64,000 bases of DNA, taken from positions 1 through 64,000 of the forward strand of contig NZ_JAERRJ010000011.1 in NCBI RefSeq assembly GCF_016741815.1, written 5' to 3'. The translations under genes and the position numbers were made by a program. This DNA is from Nocardia acididurans (GTDB lineage: Bacteria > Actinomycetota > Actinomycetes > Mycobacteriales > Mycobacteriaceae). The notes below the pieces were generated by a model that was not told the DNA's origin, did not search any database, and saw nothing but the letters and a program-made list of their open reading frames with translations. Every line of letters starts with the position of its first letter. Position 1 is the stretch's first letter. Of this stretch, positions 52,982-62,051 are shown in pieces.

Positions 52982-53982
52982 CCCTGCCGCGCTTCCTGAC
53001 TCGCGACGATCGCGTCATCGACGAGGGGACGAAGAAGAAGCGGGAACTGCGCCGCGGCATCATCGGCGCGGCGCTGGTGGCGCTGCTGCTGATCGGCGCG
53101 GGCGCGCTGTTCGTGCTGCCGCTGGGCAAGCAGACCTACACCGCCGAACTCGCCGAGGCCCAGTCGGTGAAGGCCGGCGACGACATCCGCATCGCCGGAA
53201 TCACGGTGGGCGAGGTGAAGTCGCTGGACCTGAAGCCCGATCGCGTGGTCATGAAGTTCACCGTGAATTCCAATGTGTTCGTGGGTGATCAGAGCTCCCT
53301 GGACATCCGCATGCTGACCATCGTGGGCGGCCACTACGTGGCGCTGTTCCCGGCCGGTGACAAGCCTCTGGGCGACAAGGCCATTCCGATGGACCGAGTT
53401 CGCCTGCCCTACAGCCTGGTTCAGACCTTCCAGGACGCGGCCACCCCGCTCGCGAAGATCGACGGCGGCACGCTGAACCAGAATCTGTCCGCCCTGGCCG
53501 GTTCCATCGACTCCGCGCCCGACAGCCTGCGCACCACGCTGCAGACCGTCAGCGACTACGTGGACGCCCTGGACCGCCAGCGCACCCAGGTCTCGAACGC
53601 CGTCTCGGTGGCGGATGAGTACGTGCGCATGTACGACGGCGCGAAATCGCATCTGGGCCGGCTCATGGACAACGCCAACATGCTGGTGACCATCCTCGAC
53701 GACAAGCACACCGAGATGGCCGAGGCCATCCGGCTGCTCAGTGATGTGCTGGGCCGGCTCGGCGGCGCGCAGCCCGCGTGGGATCAGCTGAAACCGCAGC
53801 TGGAGGATGCCATCACCCAGCTCGAACAGCTCGGTGCGAAGTTCGCGCCCACGCTGACCGCCGCGCAGAGCCTGCAGACCAAACTGTCCGAGCTGATGAT
53901 CCCCGCCGAGGGGACGGCCGATCAGAACCAGCCCGTGACCGCGCCGCAGGTGTGCGTCCCGCTGCCCGGGAAGGACTGCTGA
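52969..53982 (+). CDS. mceC: Mce family protein, MceC position
   Basis: The 337-residue protein has a basic cytoplasmic start (GTKKKRELRRG), a membrane helix at about 28-45, and the MCE domain (AELAEAQSVKAGDDIRIAGITVGEVKSL). The C-terminus contains paired cysteines (PQVCVPLPGKDC). The ATG at 52969 has AGGAGG seven bases upstream. An ATG at 52978 overlapping the mceB stop is the alternative. The stop overlaps the mceD start (TGATG). Confidence 0.94.
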   Translation: MQRMTLPRFLTRDDRVIDEGTKKKRELRRGIIGAALVALLLIGAGALFVLPLGKQTYTAELAEAQSVKAGDDIRIAGITVGEVKSLDLKPDRVVMKFTVNSNVFVGDQSSLDIRMLTIVGGHYVALFPAGDKPLGDKAIPMDRVRLPYSLVQTFQDAATPLAKIDGGTLNQNLSALAGSIDSAPDSLRTTLQTVSDYVDALDRQRTQVSNAVSVADEYVRMYDGAKSHLGRLMDNANMLVTILDDKHTEMAEAIRLLSDVLGRLGGAQPAWDQLKPQLEDAITQLEQLGAKFAPTLTAAQSLQTKLSELMIPAEGTADQNQPVTAPQVCVPLPGKDC

Positions 53983-54944
53983 TGCTCAAGCGCATGCTCG
54001 GATCCCAGGCCTTCATGTCCGTGGCCGGCGCCGCCCTGGTGGTGGTGCTGGCCGTGGTCGGCTACTTCGTCTACTTCGATCCGATGAAGAAGACCCAGTC
54101 CTACTGCGCGCTGATGCCGGACGCGGTGGGCCTGTACGTGGGCAACAAGGTGACCATGCGGGGTATCCCGGTGGGCACGGTGACCTCCATCGCATCCGAC
54201 GGTGCGAAGGTGAAGGTGGGCTTCGAGGTGGACGCGAAATACCCCGTGTACGCCGACGCCGCCGCCACTACCGTCGCGGATTCCATTGTGGCGGACCGCA
54301 ATCTGGCGGTGCTGTTCAGCGGTAAGAACACCGCGCGCTGGAGCCCGTCGGACTGCATCACCAAAACCCTGACGCCCAAGAGCATTACGGAGACCCTGAC
54401 CGCGCTGGCGGACCTGTCCGCGGATCTGCAGCAGGCGCAGGCCCCGGATGCGTTGCAGCACGGCCTGTCCGCGCTGGATACGGCCACGGTGGGCGCGGGC
54501 CCGGAGATCAACGCGATCGTGAAGAAGCTGGGTTCGGCGCTGTCGCAGCCGGATGCCGACATCGGCCATCTGGCGGGCATCTTCGACGCCTTCGCCTCGG
54601 TCGGCGAGAAGGTGGAGAGCCACTGGGGTGATCTGCGCTCCATGCTGCTGCGCCTGGCTCCCGCGCTGAACAATGCCAGCACCGAATTGCTCGGTCCCGG
54701 TGCGGAATTGATCGATCGGCTCGGGGCCGCGCTGCCCATGCTCAACGATCTGGTGACCATCGCCGGTGATCCGATCATGCGGGCGCTCGAGGACACCCTG
54801 CCGCTGGTGCGCATGCTGCGCGCCAATGTCGGCTCGCTGTCGGAGATCATGCTCAAACTCCCGGTGCTCACCAATGCCTCGCAGTCGATGATGACCGACG
54901 GCATGAGCTTGCCCGGCGCGCTCGGAATGGCAGGTGTGCGATGA
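53982..54944 (+). CDS. mceD: Mce family protein, MceD position
   Basis: The 320-residue protein has a membrane helix at about 11-30 and the MCE domain (YCALMPDAVGLYVGNKVTMRGIPVGTVTSI). A cysteine pair (YCAL and SDCIT) may form a disulfide in the domain. The helical C-terminal part is long and ends ALGMAGVR. The ATG shares a base with the mceC stop. Spurious frames reach back to 53778. Confidence 0.94.
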   Translation: MLKRMLGSQAFMSVAGAALVVVLAVVGYFVYFDPMKKTQSYCALMPDAVGLYVGNKVTMRGIPVGTVTSIASDGAKVKVGFEVDAKYPVYADAAATTVADSIVADRNLAVLFSGKNTARWSPSDCITKTLTPKSITETLTALADLSADLQQAQAPDALQHGLSALDTATVGAGPEINAIVKKLGSALSQPDADIGHLAGIFDAFASVGEKVESHWGDLRSMLLRLAPALNNASTELLGPGAELIDRLGAALPMLNDLVTIAGDPIMRALEDTLPLVRMLRANVGSLSEIMLKLPVLTNASQSMMTDGMSLPGALGMAGVR

Positions 54945-56008
54945 GAATCGCGAAAAGCCGACTCGTGCAGAGCGCGGGCGCGATGCTGATGGCCGCGGGT
55001 CTGCTGGCCGGTGGCAGCGGCTGCGCCTTCGACCCCTCGTCGGTGCCGGTGCCCGGCACCACCGTGTCCGGTCCGACCTACCGCATCCACATCGAGTTCG
55101 CGAACGTGCTGAATCTGCCCGCGCGGGCGAAGGTCATCGCCAACGGCGCGCAGGTCGGCTCGGTTTCCGGGGTGCGCGTGGTGAATTCGGCGCAGTCCGG
55201 CGGCCGCGGCGGCTATGTCGTGGTGGACGCGGAGATCTCGTCCAAGGTGCAGCTGCCGACGAACACCATCGCCGAGCTGCGGCAGAACACCGTGCTCGGT
55301 GACATCCACCTGGCGCTGACCACGCCGCCGGACGGTTTCGGCTCGCTGCTGAAGCCGGAGGGCACCATCACGCAGGAGCGCACGCGGCCGCCGGTGCAGC
55401 TGGAGGACACCATGGCCGCGCTGGCCGCCTTCACCCAGGGCGGTGCGGTGAATCAGTTGCAGGACATCATCAATCGGATCAACGCGGTGCTGCCGTCGGA
55501 TCCGAAGGAGACGGCTCGCATCGCCGAGAACGCGGGCGGCAATGCCATCGATCTGGCGGCCAACCTGGACAGTGTCGACTCGCTGCTGAACGGTCTGGGC
55601 GTGAACGCGCAGGTGCTGCGCGACCGCGTCGACTTCCTGGACCATCAGCTGTCGCAGGAGTCGGTGGATGTGATGACCGGCGTCACCAACTCCATTCGCG
55701 GCGTCACCCAGATCTTCGCCTGCCTGGGCCAATTGGGCTCCTCGCTGGTGTGGCTGGGGCCGCTCGCGACCTCCGGTGACGCGGCGGTGCAGGCGTTCGC
55801 GCCGCTGGCCCTGTCGGGGCAGCCGCTGGACCTGTCCAAGCCGTCGAATCTGTCGATGTTCGTATCCCTGTTGCGGGACAAGCTGATTCCGTGGGTGGAG
55901 AACGGCCCGAAGGTGAATGTGACCGCGGTGTCCACGGATTCGGTGTCGCGTGACGAACAGGCCGACAGCATCGTCGCGGGCCTGCGCATGATCGGAGCGG
56001 TGCGATGA
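54941..56008 (+). CDS. mceE: Mce lipoprotein, MceE position
   Basis: The 355-residue protein starts with a signal peptide and a Cys at residue 28 in LLAGGSGCAFDP, the position of the MceE lipoprotein in mce operons. The lipobox has Gly at -3 and is not ideal. The MCE domain (YRIHIEFANVLNLPARAKVIANGAQVGSV) and a helical region follow. It has no other membrane anchor. Overlaps of four bases with mceD and mceF (ATGA) show coupled translation. Confidence 0.94.
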   Translation: MRIAKSRLVQSAGAMLMAAGLLAGGSGCAFDPSSVPVPGTTVSGPTYRIHIEFANVLNLPARAKVIANGAQVGSVSGVRVVNSAQSGGRGGYVVVDAEISSKVQLPTNTIAELRQNTVLGDIHLALTTPPDGFGSLLKPEGTITQERTRPPVQLEDTMAALAAFTQGGAVNQLQDIINRINAVLPSDPKETARIAENAGGNAIDLAANLDSVDSLLNGLGVNAQVLRDRVDFLDHQLSQESVDVMTGVTNSIRGVTQIFACLGQLGSSLVWLGPLATSGDAAVQAFAPLALSGQPLDLSKPSNLSMFVSLLRDKLIPWVENGPKVNVTAVSTDSVSRDEQADSIVAGLRMIGAVR

Positions 56009-56961
56009 AGTGGGGTTCGCTGGCGTCGCTGGGCGGTATCGCCGCCGTCACCGTGGTCGGTGCGAGCTATCTGACCTTCGGTGTGGTCAAGGCGGATCCG
56101 TTCGCGGAGTACACCAGCGCCTCGATGGTGCTGAAGAATTCGGGCGGCCTGAGCGTCGGCTCGCCGATCCTGCTGACCGGTATGAAGATCGGCAAGGTCA
56201 CCTCCATCGAGGGCACCGCGCAGGGCATCGAGGTCGGCTTCCGGGTCGACGCCGACCGGCGGGTGCCCACCGACAGCGTGATCACCATCGAGCAGCTCTC
56301 GGCCCTGGGCGAACCGTACGTGGAGTTTCGTCCCAAGACCGGCGGCGGCCCGTACCTCGCGAACGGCCAGCGCCTGGATACCGCCGCGGTGCGGTCCCCG
56401 CTGTCCATCCCCGAGGTGGCCCGGCTGGTCAACAAGGTCATGAACCAGCTCGACCCCAAGGTCGCCGCCTCGCTGGCGAGCACCCTGGGCGCGGCCTTCG
56501 ACGACACCGAATCGGCCATGCCGTCGCTGACCCGGGCCGGTGACCTGCTGGCCGCCGCCATCATGAGCCGTGAGCCCAAGATCGCGCAGCTGCTCAACAG
56601 CTTCCAGGCCGCCGCCTTCGATATGGCTGGCATCCCCGAGGCCACCGCCGCCGCGGCCCCGGCTTTCGTCCGCTTCGAGCAGTCTCTGGAGGAGCTGATC
56701 GACGCGGTCGGTAGACTCGTGGATCGAGCGCCCGGTCCGCAGGTCTATGTGGACGGTGACGGGCTGGCTCCCTTCCTGGCGAAGCTCACCGACTGGTTGC
56801 AGCAAGCCGGACCCGAATTGCAGACCCTGGCGCCCCAGCTCCAACCGCTGGTGGATGCGGCGCGCACGGCCGGGCCACAGATCAATATCAGCAGCCTGAT
56901 CTCGCAGGCGCTCGCGAGCACCGGTGACGGTGCGGTGCGGGTGCAGGTGAACGTCAAATAG
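56005..56961 (+). CDS. mceF: Mce family protein, MceF position
   Basis: The 318-residue protein has an N-terminal helix (LASLGGIAAVTVVGASYLTFGV) and the MCE domain (YTSASMVLKNSGGLSVGSPILLTGMKIGKVTSI). It completes the set of six Mce proteins expected to form the periplasmic tube. The helical C-terminal segment is long and Ala/Leu-rich. The ATG overlaps the mceE stop, and an Mce-associated gene follows after 25 bases. Confidence 0.94.
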   Translation: MKWGSLASLGGIAAVTVVGASYLTFGVVKADPFAEYTSASMVLKNSGGLSVGSPILLTGMKIGKVTSIEGTAQGIEVGFRVDADRRVPTDSVITIEQLSALGEPYVEFRPKTGGGPYLANGQRLDTAAVRSPLSIPEVARLVNKVMNQLDPKVAASLASTLGAAFDDTESAMPSLTRAGDLLAAAIMSREPKIAQLLNSFQAAAFDMAGIPEATAAAAPAFVRFEQSLEELIDAVGRLVDRAPGPQVYVDGDGLAPFLAKLTDWLQQAGPELQTLAPQLQPLVDAARTAGPQINISSLISQALASTGDGAVRVQVNVK

Positions 56962-56986
56962 CAGTACCGACCAAGGAGGAACGCGG

Positions 56987-57595
56987 ATGTCCGAGGACAC
57001 CGGGCGTGACACAGAGACTTCCGCCGTCTCCATCGAGAAGACGCCGGAGCCGAAGCCGCAGCAGGCCGAGCAGGGCAGGACGGTTTCGCTGAAGCTGTCC
57101 ACCCTGGCCGTCGCCGCGGCCGCCGTGGTGCTGATCGCCGCGCTGGTCACCACGACCACGCTGTGGCTGTCGGCGCGTGGCGACCTCGCCGACGAGCAGG
57201 CTCAGGCCGCCGACGACCGGCACGCCGAGCAGGTCGCCACCGACTACGCGGTCGGCGCGGCCACCCTCAACTACGCGGACTTCACCTCCTGGACCAACCG
57301 CCTCAAGGCCAACACCACCGACAGCCTGGCGCAGAAGTTCGACTCCAGCGCCACCAAGCTCCAGGAGATCCTGGTGCCGCTGAAGTGGACGTCGAGCCCG
57401 ACCCCCCTGGGCGCGCAGGTGATCGATCGGTCCAACGGCGCGTACAAGGTGAACGTCTATCTGAACGTCACCTCCACCAACGCGCAGAACCCCGACGGCG
57501 TCCTGACCACCATCTACTACACGGTTTCGGTGAACCCGGGCGACTGGAAGGTCACCGAGGTCTCCGGCATCGACCTGCCGGGCAAGAAGCAGTAG
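56987..57595 (+). CDS. Mce-associated membrane protein
   Basis: The 202-residue protein has a cytoplasmic Pro/Glu/Lys-rich start, one membrane helix (LAVAAAAVVLIAALVTTTTLW, about residues 39-60), and an outer domain of the Mam type related to NTF2/SnoaL folds (YAVGAATLNYADFTSW, TTIYYTVSVNPGDWKV). Genes of this sort close most mce operons, and mycobacterial examples stabilise the transporter. AAGGAGG lies eight bases before the ATG. A hairpin follows the stop. Confidence 0.9.
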   Translation: MSEDTGRDTETSAVSIEKTPEPKPQQAEQGRTVSLKLSTLAVAAAAVVLIAALVTTTTLWLSARGDLADEQAQAADDRHAEQVATDYAVGAATLNYADFTSWTNRLKANTTDSLAQKFDSSATKLQEILVPLKWTSSPTPLGAQVIDRSNGAYKVNVYLNVTSTNAQNPDGVLTTIYYTVSVNPGDWKVTEVSGIDLPGKKQ

Positions 57596-57603
57596 CCCGC
57601 GCG

Positions 57604-57640
57604 GGCCGTTCCGTTCCCGTGACCGGGGTACGGAGCGGCC
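57604..57640 (+). terminator. Hairpin ending the mce operon
   Basis: GGCCGTTCCGT (57604-57614) and ACGGAGCGGCC (57630-57640) pair at ten of eleven positions around a 15-base loop. TATCAT just after it (57642-57647) could be the -10 of the next gene, so the SnoaL-like gene may be a separate unit. Confidence 0.65.
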
Positions 57641-57677
57641 GGTATCATCGCGGCGCTACTGACCTTCTGGAGGAACC

Positions 57678-58484
57678 GTGCCCGCGAATCCCACTGCCGC
57701 CGAACTGCTGGCGACCGTCGAAGCCTCGCCCCGTGCGGTCGGCGTGCACGACAAGGCTTCCTGGGTCGGTCTTTTCGCCGAGAACGCCAGTGTGGAGGAT
57801 CCGGTCGGCTCGCGTCCGCATATCGGCCGCGCGGCCATCGACCGCTTCTACGACACCTTCATCGGCCCCAACGGCATCGCCTTCGATGTGACCAACGATG
57901 TGGTGTGCGGCAGCACGGTGTTCCGCGATCTGACCATCGCCACCACCATGTCCACCGGCGTCACCCTGCACGTGCCCATGCATCTGCGCTACGACCTGGC
58001 CGAGGTCGGCGGGGAGCTGAAAATCCGTGCGCTGCGGGCACATTGGGAACTGCCCGGGATGATCGCGCAACTCATGGGCTCGGGCGCGCAGGGCCTGCTG
58101 GCCGGTGCGAAACTCGGCCCGCAGCTGCTGTCTAACCAGGGTGTCGGCGGCGCGGTGGGATTCATGCGGGGTATGCGCGGGGTCGGCGGCAAGGGCAAGC
58201 AGGCCGCAGGGCAGCTGCTGGACGCCCTCGGGCGCGCCGATATCGCCGGTGCCCGAACGGCACTGGTGTCGGTGCCCCGCCTGGACTGGGCCGGTGACGA
58301 GGCGATGTCCCTGGAGGACTTCACGACTCGCGCCAAGGGCCTGCGCTGGAGCAAGCCCATCGCGGCGGGACGTCATGTGACGGCCACCGTGGAAACCCGG
58401 GAGGGCAGGGGTATCGCGCAGCTCGATTTCCCGGAGCGCGGAACGCGGATCCAGGCGGCGCGAATTTTCGTGCAGCCCCGCTGA
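57678..58484 (+). CDS. SnoaL/ketosteroid-isomerase-fold protein
   Basis: The 268-residue protein has an N-terminal SnoaL-like domain (about 1-125, HDKASWVGLFAENASVEDPVGSRPHIG). A Gly-rich segment with GVGGAVGFMRGMRGVGGKGK follows, then a second NTF2-like part to the end. The GTG at 57678 follows GGAGG by four or five bases. Position just after the mce operon suggests lipid or steroid metabolism. The family is too diverse to assign a reaction. Confidence 0.85.
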   Translation: MPANPTAAELLATVEASPRAVGVHDKASWVGLFAENASVEDPVGSRPHIGRAAIDRFYDTFIGPNGIAFDVTNDVVCGSTVFRDLTIATTMSTGVTLHVPMHLRYDLAEVGGELKIRALRAHWELPGMIAQLMGSGAQGLLAGAKLGPQLLSNQGVGGAVGFMRGMRGVGGKGKQAAGQLLDALGRADIAGARTALVSVPRLDWAGDEAMSLEDFTTRAKGLRWSKPIAAGRHVTATVETREGRGIAQLDFPERGTRIQAARIFVQPR

Positions 58485-58491
58485 TCCCGGA

Positions 58492-58683
58492 TCAGTCCCG
58501 GTGTCCGGCGATCACGGCCACGGCATCGGTGCGGCTGAAATTACCGCCACCGGCGGTGCCGACCACCTTTCCGTGCACGGTGATCATCCACTCGCCGCAG
58601 ACGCACCGTAAATACTGCACCGAACGGTGGTTGGACACAGGAGTGGGGGAGGGCCAAGCGCAGGAAGGGCATTCGGCGATCAC
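58492..58683 (-). CDS. Small zinc-ribbon-like protein
   Basis: This 63-residue frame has CPSC at residues 5-8 and CVC at 27-29, a plausible zinc knuckle, followed by a Gly-rich tail. It begins with GTG nine bases after the AraC stop codon on the same strand, so it could be co-translated with the regulator. No family is recognised. Length and biased composition leave doubt. Confidence 0.55.
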   Translation of the reverse strand: MIAECPSCAWPSPTPVSNHRSVQYLRCVCGEWMITVHGKVVGTAGGGNFSRTDAVAVIAGHRD

Positions 58684-58692
58684 CCGGCGAAC

Positions 58693-59709
58693 CTATCCCG
58701 AATTCGCCCTGCCCTTGCGGATATCGGACGGCGTGGCTCCCCACCAGCGTTTGCAACATCGGGTCAGCGTCGCCTGCTCGGAAAGTCCGATGAGTGAGGC
58801 GACCTGGCTCATGGGCATATTCGTGGTGGTGAGATAGCGCCGGGCTTCGGTGCGCCGCACCTCGTCCAGCAGCGTCGCGAAACAGGTGCCCTCGGCGGCC
58901 AACCGGCGCTGCAGGGTTCGCGGATGCACGGTGAGCAGTCGTGCCACGGAACCGATTTCGGGTGCGGTGGTGCCGAGCAGTTTCTGCAGTGCGGTGCTCA
59001 CCCGGGGTGCGAGGGTGTCGTGCGCGCCGCCGGATTGTTCGGCCAGAAATGCCAGCGCGAGCCGATGCAGATTCTCGTCACCGCCGGAAAGCGGACGATT
59101 GGCCAGACTGCTCGGCACCCGCAACAATGCCGCCGGTCGCTCGATTCGCACTGGCGCACCGAAGAATTCCTCATACGCGGACAGCGGCGCGAGCGGCCGA
59201 TACGGCAGCTCCACCGAACGCAGCCCGTACTTCTCCTCGGTCAGACGCTGAATTGTGCGGTGCACGAACGCCAATCCGAGATCGGCCCCCTGCACCGGAA
59301 TCGGCTGCCCCGGTGCGGCGACGCCGTAGCGCAGTGCGATCACCCCGCGGTCGCCGTACGGATCGGGTTCCATGGTCAGGCTCAGTGAGCGCGCGTGCAC
59401 GAACAGATAGCGCGAGGTGCACGCCAGTACGCCGGCCAGCGTCGGCGAATTCCGGATGGCCAGCGCCAGCGGCCCCAGCATGTCCAGATCCTGCCGGTGC
59501 GCCATGCGCAGGCCGAGATCGGGGCAGCGCAGCCGGTGGGCCGCCAGTTCCAGCACCGCGGCCACCGCCTGATCCGGGACCAGCAGCTCATCGGTGTCCA
59601 GCGCCGCGATCGGCAGACCGCACGCGGTGGCGTACTCTTCGGCGTTCCCGCCCAGCTCGGCCACGGTGGCACGGAATCCGCGCAACCCGGCCGACCGGAT
59701 GACTGACAT
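58693..59709 (-). CDS. AraC-family transcriptional regulator
   Basis: The 338-residue regulator has an N-terminal arabinose-binding-type domain (about 15-200) and a C-terminal AraC double helix-turn-helix (SVARLLTVHPRTLQRRLAAEG and MSQVASLIGLSEQATLTRCCKRWWG). This architecture is common next to mono-oxygenase and steroid genes in mycobacteria (VirS-type). The ATG at 59709 begins the protein at SVIRSAGLRGF; the longer frame to 59850 overlaps the divergent gene. It diverges from the EthA-like gene, with 21-base-spaced direct repeats between them. Confidence 0.92.
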   Translation of the reverse strand: MSVIRSAGLRGFRATVAELGGNAEEYATACGLPIAALDTDELLVPDQAVAAVLELAAHRLRCPDLGLRMAHRQDLDMLGPLALAIRNSPTLAGVLACTSRYLFVHARSLSLTMEPDPYGDRGVIALRYGVAAPGQPIPVQGADLGLAFVHRTIQRLTEEKYGLRSVELPYRPLAPLSAYEEFFGAPVRIERPAALLRVPSSLANRPLSGGDENLHRLALAFLAEQSGGAHDTLAPRVSTALQKLLGTTAPEIGSVARLLTVHPRTLQRRLAAEGTCFATLLDEVRRTEARRYLTTTNMPMSQVASLIGLSEQATLTRCCKRWWGATPSDIRKGRANSG

Positions 59710-59715
59710 GTCGTT

Positions 59716-59745
59716 CAGAATCAAATGATTGTCGTGCAGAGTCAA
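59716..59745. promoter_or_regulatory. AraC-type direct repeats between regulator and EthA-like gene
   Basis: CAGAATCAA (59716-59724) and CAGAGTCAA (59737-59745) match at eight of nine bases and are exactly 21 bases apart, two helical turns. They lie in the 70-base space between divergent genes, as expected for AraC binding on one DNA face. Confidence 0.7.
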
Positions 59746-59779
59746 GTCCCGGCTCCGGGACCACCACAGACTGGAGACC

Positions 59780-61276
59780 ATGAGCGCCGCGCCTTCTCTC
59801 AACGCCGAGCACCTCGATGTCGTGATCGTCGGAGCCGGACTGTCCGGCATCGGCGCCGCCTATCGGCTGCAGACCGAACACCCGGGCCGCAGCTACGCGA
59901 TCCTCGAGGCCCGCGATTCGCTCGGTGGCACCTGGGACCTGTTCCGCTATCCCGGCATCCGCTCGGACTCGGACATGTTCACCCTCGGCTACCCGTTCAA
60001 GCCGTGGCGTGACGCCAAGTCCATCGCCGACGGCCCGTCGATCCTGCGCTACATCACCGAGACGGCCGCCGAGAACGGCATCGACCGCCACATCCGCTTC
60101 GGCACCAAAGTGATTGCCGCGGAATGGGACAGCACGCGATCGCACTGGACGCTGACCCTCGAGCACAAGACCGCCGAGGGCGTCGCGCACAGCAGCCTGA
60201 CCGCGAACTTCCTGTACGCCTGCTCCGGCTACTACGACTACGACCGGGGCCACGCCCCCGAGTTCCCGGGTCTGGAAGATTTCGCCGGCCAGGTCGTGCA
60301 CCCCCAGTTCTGGCCCGAGAACCTGGATTACGCCGGCAAGAAGGTCGTGGTCATCGGCAGCGGCGCGACCGCCGTCACCCTGGTGCCCGCCATGGCCGCC
60401 GACGCCGAACTGGTGACCATGCTGCAGCGCAGCCCCACCTGGATCTCCGCGGTGCCCGGCCGCGACAAACTCGCCGACCGCATCCGCGAGACCCTGCCGC
60501 CGAAGCTGGCGCACCGCGTGATCCGCACCAAGAACATCCTGTTCAACGTGGGCTTCTACCAGTACTGCCGACGCCGCCCCGAGGCCGCGCGCAAGATGCT
60601 CCTCGGGCTCACCACCCGCATCCTGAAGGACCGCGAGCTGGTGGCCGAGCACTTCACGCCGGACTACGACCCGTGGGATCAGCGGCTGTGCGCGGTGCCG
60701 GACGCGGACTTCTTCAAGGCCATGCGCAAGGGCCGGGCCCAGGTGGTCACCGATCACATCGAAACCTTTGTGCCGGAAGGTATTCGGCTGAAGTCCGGCC
60801 GGGTGCTGGAGGCCGATGTCGTGATCACCGCGACCGGTCTGCAGCTGCTCGCCTTCGGCGGCATCACGCTGACCGTGGACGGCGCGCCGGTGCGGCTGTC
60901 CGACCAGTTCGTCTGGCAGGGCACCATGCTCACCGGCGTCCCCAATTTCGCGGTCTGCATCGGCTACACGAATGCCTCCTGGACCCTGCGCGCCGATCTG
61001 ACCTCGCGCCTGGTCTGCCGGGTGCTGCGCTACATGGACCGCAACGGATACTCCGCCGTTGTCCCGCAACCGGATCGGGACCTGGCGCAGCGTCCGCTGC
61101 TGGAACTGGCCTCGGGCTACATCCAGCGCAGCATCGGTGAGTTCCCGCGTCAGGGCGATCGGCAGCCGTGGACGGTCCGGCAGAACTATCTGCTGGATTC
61201 GGCCACCACCATGCGCCGGGGACTGAGCCGGACGCTGCGCCCGGTGCGGGCCGCCAAGACCCTGCAGCGCGTCTGA
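59780..61276 (+). CDS. EthA-like Baeyer-Villiger monooxygenase
   Basis: The 498-residue flavoprotein has FAD motif VVIVGAGLSGIGAA, the segment GGTWDLFRYPGIRSDSDMFTLG, the Baeyer-Villiger fingerprint FAGQVVHPQFWP with its His intact, and NADPH motif VVVIGSGATAV. The C-terminal PNFAVCIGYTNASWTLRADL stretch is close to M. tuberculosis EthA. It should oxidise ketones to esters and possibly thioamides. The natural substrate of EthA is thought to be a mycolic-acid-type ketone. GGAGACC precedes the ATG. The divergent AraC regulator replaces the EthR repressor found next to ethA in mycobacteria. Confidence 0.93.
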   Translation: MSAAPSLNAEHLDVVIVGAGLSGIGAAYRLQTEHPGRSYAILEARDSLGGTWDLFRYPGIRSDSDMFTLGYPFKPWRDAKSIADGPSILRYITETAAENGIDRHIRFGTKVIAAEWDSTRSHWTLTLEHKTAEGVAHSSLTANFLYACSGYYDYDRGHAPEFPGLEDFAGQVVHPQFWPENLDYAGKKVVVIGSGATAVTLVPAMAADAELVTMLQRSPTWISAVPGRDKLADRIRETLPPKLAHRVIRTKNILFNVGFYQYCRRRPEAARKMLLGLTTRILKDRELVAEHFTPDYDPWDQRLCAVPDADFFKAMRKGRAQVVTDHIETFVPEGIRLKSGRVLEADVVITATGLQLLAFGGITLTVDGAPVRLSDQFVWQGTMLTGVPNFAVCIGYTNASWTLRADLTSRLVCRVLRYMDRNGYSAVVPQPDRDLAQRPLLELASGYIQRSIGEFPRQGDRQPWTVRQNYLLDSATTMRRGLSRTLRPVRAAKTLQRV

Positions 61277-61302
61277 GAGCGGCCGTGCCTACTATCGGCG
61301 GC

Positions 61303-61959
61303 ATGGGTTCCTCGCGGAAAGTGGTGGCGGCCGCGGCCGTCGCGCTCATGGGTTGGACGGTCTGTCAGGGCACCGGCACGGCGGTGGCGGATCCGCCCGC
61401 CGCGCCCGCGCCGGTGGATCTGTGGACCGTCCCCACCGCACCGGCCGACTCGGCCTCGCTGATCGTCGCGTACAGCTTCGGCAACCGCATTCCGGCGGGC
61501 GTGGACGCCACCCGCGTGATCGGCGAACCGGGCCCGGTGAACGAGGCGCTCGCGGCGGCGGTGATCGCCGCACGCGGTGATCGGACCGTTCCGGTCTACG
61601 CGCAAACCGAAATTGCCGAGGTGTTGCGGACCCGCTACGGGCTCACCGATGTGGTGTCCATCGATCCGGAACGCAATGCCGACGGCACGCTCGTCTATCT
61701 GTCCACCGACGGCGTCGCCGCGAAAGTCGCCGAATTGCGCGGTGCCGCCGCGGCCTCCGATACCGCCGCCGTGGTGGCATTCCGGGATCATCTCTGGCGG
61801 GCCACCCGGACCACCGCCAAGCGCGGCTTCCAGGCTTTCGCGCCCGCGGGAGTGACCATGCCCGGCGAATACGATCCGCAATCCGGGCAGCTGTGGACCA
61901 CCAGCCCGGTGTTGTACCTGCCCACCGATTACGCGGGACGGCTGGCGCTGCTGAAGTAG
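61303..61959 (+). CDS. Secreted protein of unknown function
   Basis: The 218-residue protein has a signal peptide (VVAAAAVALMGWTVCQG) with cleavage after AVA near residue 30. The mature part has alternating strands and helices without cysteines (VYAQTEIAEVLRTRYG, LVYLSTDGVAAKVAEL). I do not recognise a family. TACTAT at 61290-61295 ends seven bases before the ATG, so it has its own leaderless promoter only 27 bases after the EthA-like gene. Confidence 0.8.
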   Translation: MGSSRKVVAAAAVALMGWTVCQGTGTAVADPPAAPAPVDLWTVPTAPADSASLIVAYSFGNRIPAGVDATRVIGEPGPVNEALAAAVIAARGDRTVPVYAQTEIAEVLRTRYGLTDVVSIDPERNADGTLVYLSTDGVAAKVAELRGAAAASDTAAVVAFRDHLWRATRTTAKRGFQAFAPAGVTMPGEYDPQSGQLWTTSPVLYLPTDYAGRLALLK

Positions 61960-62051
61960 CGCCCCGGCGGCGGGCGGGCTCCACCGCGACCCCGGGTGCG
62001 AGTTCCCGTGCCGCTGATTCCGCGGCCCGGAGCGGTGGCACGCTCGCGGCC

